This document shows, one piece after another, positions 61,138 through 64,000 of a stretch of 64,000 nt of DNA. The notes under the pieces are model-generated. The model was not told the DNA's origin. It did not search any database and saw nothing but the letters and a program-made list of their open reading frames with translations. This DNA is from Bradyrhizobium sp. JYMT SZCCT0180 (GTDB taxonomy: Bacteria; Pseudomonadota; Alphaproteobacteria; Rhizobiales; Xanthobacteraceae). Position numbers and translations under genes: made by a program. Location of the stretch: positions 124,001-188,000 of the forward strand of contig NZ_JAFCLZ010000008.1 of the NCBI RefSeq assembly GCF_018130165.1, read 5' to 3'. How positions within the stretch are numbered: position 1 is the first letter of the stretch; every line of letters begins with the position of its first letter.

Positions 61138-62016
61138 ATGACCGCTCTCGCCATAAGCACAGCACCAAGCCGATGGTGGCACAGCCGCGCGGTAATCCGC
61201 TTCATTAGCCATCGCCTGGCGCTGCTAGGTCTGGCAATGATCACGCTGCTGACGCTGGCGTGCGTCTTGGGCCCCTATCTGCTGCCATATGACTCGCTCC
61301 ACATTGACTTGCGCGCCCGCTTCGCTCCTCCGATGACTGGAAATCATTATCTTGGCACCGATCCGCTGGGGCGTGACTTGGCTGCTCGACTGCTAATGGC
61401 AGGACGGATCTCGCTGCTGGTGGGATTCTCGGCGATGCTATTATCGATCGTGATCGGAACACTCGTCGGCGTGGTCGCGGGGTATCGCGGCGGCTGGATC
61501 GGCGCAGTCCTGATGCGGACGGTCGATGGCTTCTTGTCGTTTCCGTCGATCTTTCTCGTTCTGGCGCTGGCTGCAGCATTGCGGCCCAGCCCCATCATGA
61601 TCACGGTTATCATCGCAGTCACCAAATGGATGGAAGTTGCCCGCATCGTCGAGGCTGAGGTCCGCTCGTTACGCGAGCGTGAGTTTGTCCAGGCCGGTCG
61701 GATGCTTGGGCTAAGCGGAACGCATATCATGTTCCGGGAGATCTTGCCCAACGCCATGGGTCCGATCATCGTAGCCGCCAGTTTGACGGTCGCCCGCGCG
61801 ATACTTCTGGAAGCGTATATCAGCTTCCTCGGTTTTGGGATCCAGCCGCCGCTGCCCAGCTGGGGCAACATGCTCAACGGCGCCCAAAAATACCTGGCCA
61901 GCGCGCCCTGGCTTGCCATCATTCCTGGCGCTGCGATTACGATCGCGGTGACCAGCTTCAATTTCATCGGCGACGGGCTGCGCGACGCGCTCGACGTGCG
62001 AGACGATCACATCTGA
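61138..62016 (+). CDS. Peptide/opine-type ABC importer permease (DppC-like)
   Basis: 292-residue inner-membrane permease. FAPPMTGNHYLGTDPLGRDLAARLLMAGRISLLVG is the DppC landmark at residues about 60-95, and EREFVQAGRMLGLSGTHIMFREILPNAMGPI is the coupling loop. GAGGAG lies upstream of the ATG at 61138. It ends the transporter operon. Confidence 0.9.
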   Translation: MTALAISTAPSRWWHSRAVIRFISHRLALLGLAMITLLTLACVLGPYLLPYDSLHIDLRARFAPPMTGNHYLGTDPLGRDLAARLLMAGRISLLVGFSAMLLSIVIGTLVGVVAGYRGGWIGAVLMRTVDGFLSFPSIFLVLALAAALRPSPIMITVIIAVTKWMEVARIVEAEVRSLREREFVQAGRMLGLSGTHIMFREILPNAMGPIIVAASLTVARAILLEAYISFLGFGIQPPLPSWGNMLNGAQKYLASAPWLAIIPGAAITIAVTSFNFIGDGLRDALDVRDDHI

Positions 62017-62165
62017 GCTCAATGCGATGCGAGTGGCAGGTCAGCGTTGAAGGCTACAGCAGTGTTTCGTGACGAGCGTAGACGTCGCAAGCACCGTCTT
62101 GGCTGATCACAACTGATCTTGTCAGTAATCCCAGGCCACGCGTTAACACACGAGAAGTCAGCCAC

Positions 62166-63476
62166 ATGCACGAGCCGAGAGTCGCCGAGAAGGATACGCC
62201 CTATTGGTGGGAAGCCTCACCGCTAAAACCGCTGCCTCAACAGCCATTGCCCAAGAAACTCGACGTGCTGATCGTGGGCGCGGGCTATGCCGGCCTTTCG
62301 GCCGGGTTGGTGCTGGCGCGCGAGGGCCGTTCGGTTGCGGCCTTTGATGCGATGGATCCGGGCGAGGGGGCCTCGACGCGCAACGGTGGAATAACCAGCG
62401 CAAGCATACGACCTGATTACGCAACGATCTCTCGACGCTTCGGCGAAGACAAGGCGCTGGCGATCGAGGCGGAAGGCAAGATCGCGCGCGAATTCCTGTA
62501 TGATTTCATCAGGACGGAACGGCTCGAATGCGACTTTCAGCTGGTTGGACAGTTCAAATGTGCGTTCGGATATGAACAATACGAAACGATGGCGCGCAGC
62601 GCTGACGCGCTCTCGAAGAAATTGCGGATCGAGTCTCACGCGGTTCCGTATGCCGAGCAGCGCAACTATATCGGCACCGACTTCTACCGTGGTGGCACGG
62701 TCCGAATGGATATCGGCGGGCTACACCCGGCGAAGTTTCACGCTGAACTCCTTCGAGTGGCGCTCGCTTCGGGAATGGTGGTCCAGGCACGCACGCCGGT
62801 CATCTCAATCGAGAGGGATGGCTCCGGATTCCGCGTCGTGACCTCGGCCGGATCGGTACAGGCGCGTCAGGTGCTGGTTTGTACGAATGGCTACACCGAT
62901 GGCGCGGTACCCTTCCTGCGCCGCAGGCTGGTCCCGGTTCGCAGCCGGATCATTGCAACCGAAGAGCTTGCACCTGAAGTCATGGCGCGGCTGATGCCAA
63001 AACGCATGATGATGACGGAGAACCGCCAGGTCGGCTTCTATTACCGACCTTCGCCGGACGGCAAACGTATCCTTTTAGGGGGGCGCGACAGTTCTCGTGT
63101 GGGTAACCCGGTGGCTCCGAAGCTCCTTCTGCGCAACGGGCTGGTGAACCTTTTTCCGGAACTGGAGAACGTTCGCCTTTCGCACAGCTGGTTCGGCAAT
63201 GTGGCGATGAATCGCGACATGCTCCCGCGCATCTTCGAAAAGGACGGTGTGGTCTACGCCACCGGCTTCTGCGGCTCAGGCGTCGTCTGGGCGCCGTGGA
63301 TCGGAATGCATGCGGCCCACAAGCTGATGGGACACAACGAGGCGGCACGCACCGCCTTTGACTTCCGTCCGCCGGCCTCCATCCCGCTCTATCGTGGCGA
63401 TCCCTGGTTCATGCCCGCCATCATCTGGGGATATCGGATGCAGGATCGGTTCGCGCTGTGGCGCGACCGTCGCTGA
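62166..63476 (+). CDS. FAD-dependent amine oxidase, PuuB/OoxB-like
   Basis: 436 residues of the DAO superfamily. The FAD motif is VLIVGAGYAGLSAGLVLAREG at residues 34-54, preceded by YWWEASPLKP as in gamma-glutamylputrescine oxidase; EGASTRNGGITSAS is the second FAD contact and GVVYATGFCGSGVVWAPWIG is the C-terminal one. It probably oxidises a secondary amine, gamma-glutamyl-amine or opine. It follows the transporter by 149 bases, so it is probably the first step on the imported compound. Confidence 0.87.
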   Translation: MHEPRVAEKDTPYWWEASPLKPLPQQPLPKKLDVLIVGAGYAGLSAGLVLAREGRSVAAFDAMDPGEGASTRNGGITSASIRPDYATISRRFGEDKALAIEAEGKIAREFLYDFIRTERLECDFQLVGQFKCAFGYEQYETMARSADALSKKLRIESHAVPYAEQRNYIGTDFYRGGTVRMDIGGLHPAKFHAELLRVALASGMVVQARTPVISIERDGSGFRVVTSAGSVQARQVLVCTNGYTDGAVPFLRRRLVPVRSRIIATEELAPEVMARLMPKRMMMTENRQVGFYYRPSPDGKRILLGGRDSSRVGNPVAPKLLLRNGLVNLFPELENVRLSHSWFGNVAMNRDMLPRIFEKDGVVYATGFCGSGVVWAPWIGMHAAHKLMGHNEAARTAFDFRPPASIPLYRGDPWFMPAIIWGYRMQDRFALWRDRR

Positions 63477-63660
63477 CGGCACATCGTCCCTTCTACCGTA
63501 CCATCAATGCAATACCGTGCCGTACTTTGCTTCAGTCTGATTGCGTAATGCCGTCGGACCCAAGATACGCTGCAGTTCGTGTGAGCATCGTCAAATGGAT
63601 CTCGCCGCGTCAGGCACTGGCGATTAGTCCGGCAACCCAAGCAAGAGACGTCGACGCATC

Positions 63661-64000
63661 ATGGCAACCGCAGCTACCCACGCCGGAGATCGCGAGAATG
63701 AAGACGCGGCCCTGGTCCCTTTCGCGAGCTCGCATCTGGAAGGTGCTCTGAAGCTCTCGCAGGAGATGTCTTGGCCGTACCTGCTCAAGGATTGGGAATT
63801 TGCGCTGCAGCTTGGCAGCGGTTTCGTGATGACTAGTGCAGGTGCGGTGGTGGGGACCGCGCTCTGGTGGCCTTACGGCGACACCCATGCTTCCGCCGGA
63901 ATGATCATCGTCTCGAAAACCGTTCAGGGACGCGGTTACGGGGCCCGGCTGATGGACGCGCTGCTCGCGGCGGCACGACCCCGGATCATCACGCTGAACT
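63661..64000 (+). CDS. GNAT N-acetyltransferase, partial at right edge
   Basis: 113 codons visible, cut by the window end. The acetyl-CoA loop is VSKTVQGRGYGARLMDAL. It is a paralogue of the protein at 46421 (WPYLLKDWEF vs WPHRPKDWDF; TALWWPYG vs SAMWFPHG; ASAGMIIVSKTVQGRG vs TIGLVITSPRTQAQG). It starts at ATG 63661; no good Shine-Dalgarno is seen. Confidence 0.8.
   Translation, partial: MATAATHAGDRENEDAALVPFASSHLEGALKLSQEMSWPYLLKDWEFALQLGSGFVMTSAGAVVGTALWWPYGDTHASAGMIIVSKTVQGRGYGARLMDALLAAARPRIITLN

Noticed and set aside
1..64000. CRISPR arrays, tRNA or rRNA genes, intact insertion sequences or phage genes
   Set aside because: No regularly spaced repeats, cloverleaf-like sequences, transposase or integrase signatures were found by reading; weak cases may have been missed.

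Overview
The window looks like the chromosome of a GC-rich alphaproteobacterium of the Bradyrhizobium / Rhodopseudomonas type (Nitrobacteraceae). The reasons are the many periplasmic-binding ABC importers, the catabolic operons on CoA thioesters, a GC-rich palindromic element of the kind scattered through those genomes (12667-12791), and an intergenic block (about 6655-7060) that reads like a repeat I associate with Bradyrhizobium. I see no rRNA, tRNA, CRISPR, intact insertion sequence or phage gene. Genus is inferred, not proven.

Layout. (1) 1-4981: a Liv-type importer on the minus strand (left edge cut) divergent from a FadR-type GntR regulator and an ACMSD-like metal-dependent hydrolase/decarboxylase. 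(2) 5272-6474: a SnoaL-like/enoyl-CoA hydratase fusion. (3) 7195-12656: a Rieske oxygenase operon (alpha, beta, PaaG-like isomerase, SDR, HSL-type hydrolase, acyl-CoA dehydrogenase), convergent with a minus-strand operon at 20820-12812 (FAD oxidoreductase, LivF, LivG, AMP-dependent acyl-CoA ligase, LivH, LivM, LivK). A TetR gene (21065) is divergent from the second operon. Both operons start at nearly identical promoter/operator sequences, so uptake, CoA activation and oxidative breakdown appear to form one TetR-controlled regulon. (4) 21865-33787: an amide-use system. AmiC and AmiR homologues are divergent from amidase, formamidase, a five-gene amide/urea-type ABC importer, an SDR and a second amidase. 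The leader before the first amidase has a sigma70-like promoter and an intrinsic terminator, the arrangement expected for AmiR (ANTAR) antitermination.

(5) 33788-45529: two SDRs, a phosphotransferase and an acyl-CoA dehydrogenase that correspond to the two halves of ACAD10/11, a LysR regulator with a textbook T-N11-A box, a binding protein, an acyl-CoA ligase and a quinone-oxidoreductase-like enzyme. The spaces between them hold gene remnants and three small dispersed repeat families. One family (about 150 bp, copies near 5.1, 34.2 and 45.3 kb) sits at the joints between functional blocks.

(6) 45530-64000: MOSC protein, GNAT acetyltransferases at both ends, hydroxypyruvate/glyoxylate-reductase-like enzyme, cupin, aldehyde dehydrogenase, HAD dehalogenase-like protein, class III aminotransferase, Lrp regulator, two FAD amine-oxidase-like enzymes and a peptide/opine-type ABC importer with a fused double ATPase. 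Together they suggest use of amines, omega-amino acids or opine-like compounds through a semialdehyde.

Starts were chosen from Shine-Dalgarno sequences and from overlaps of the TGATG and ATGA type, which are frequent here.
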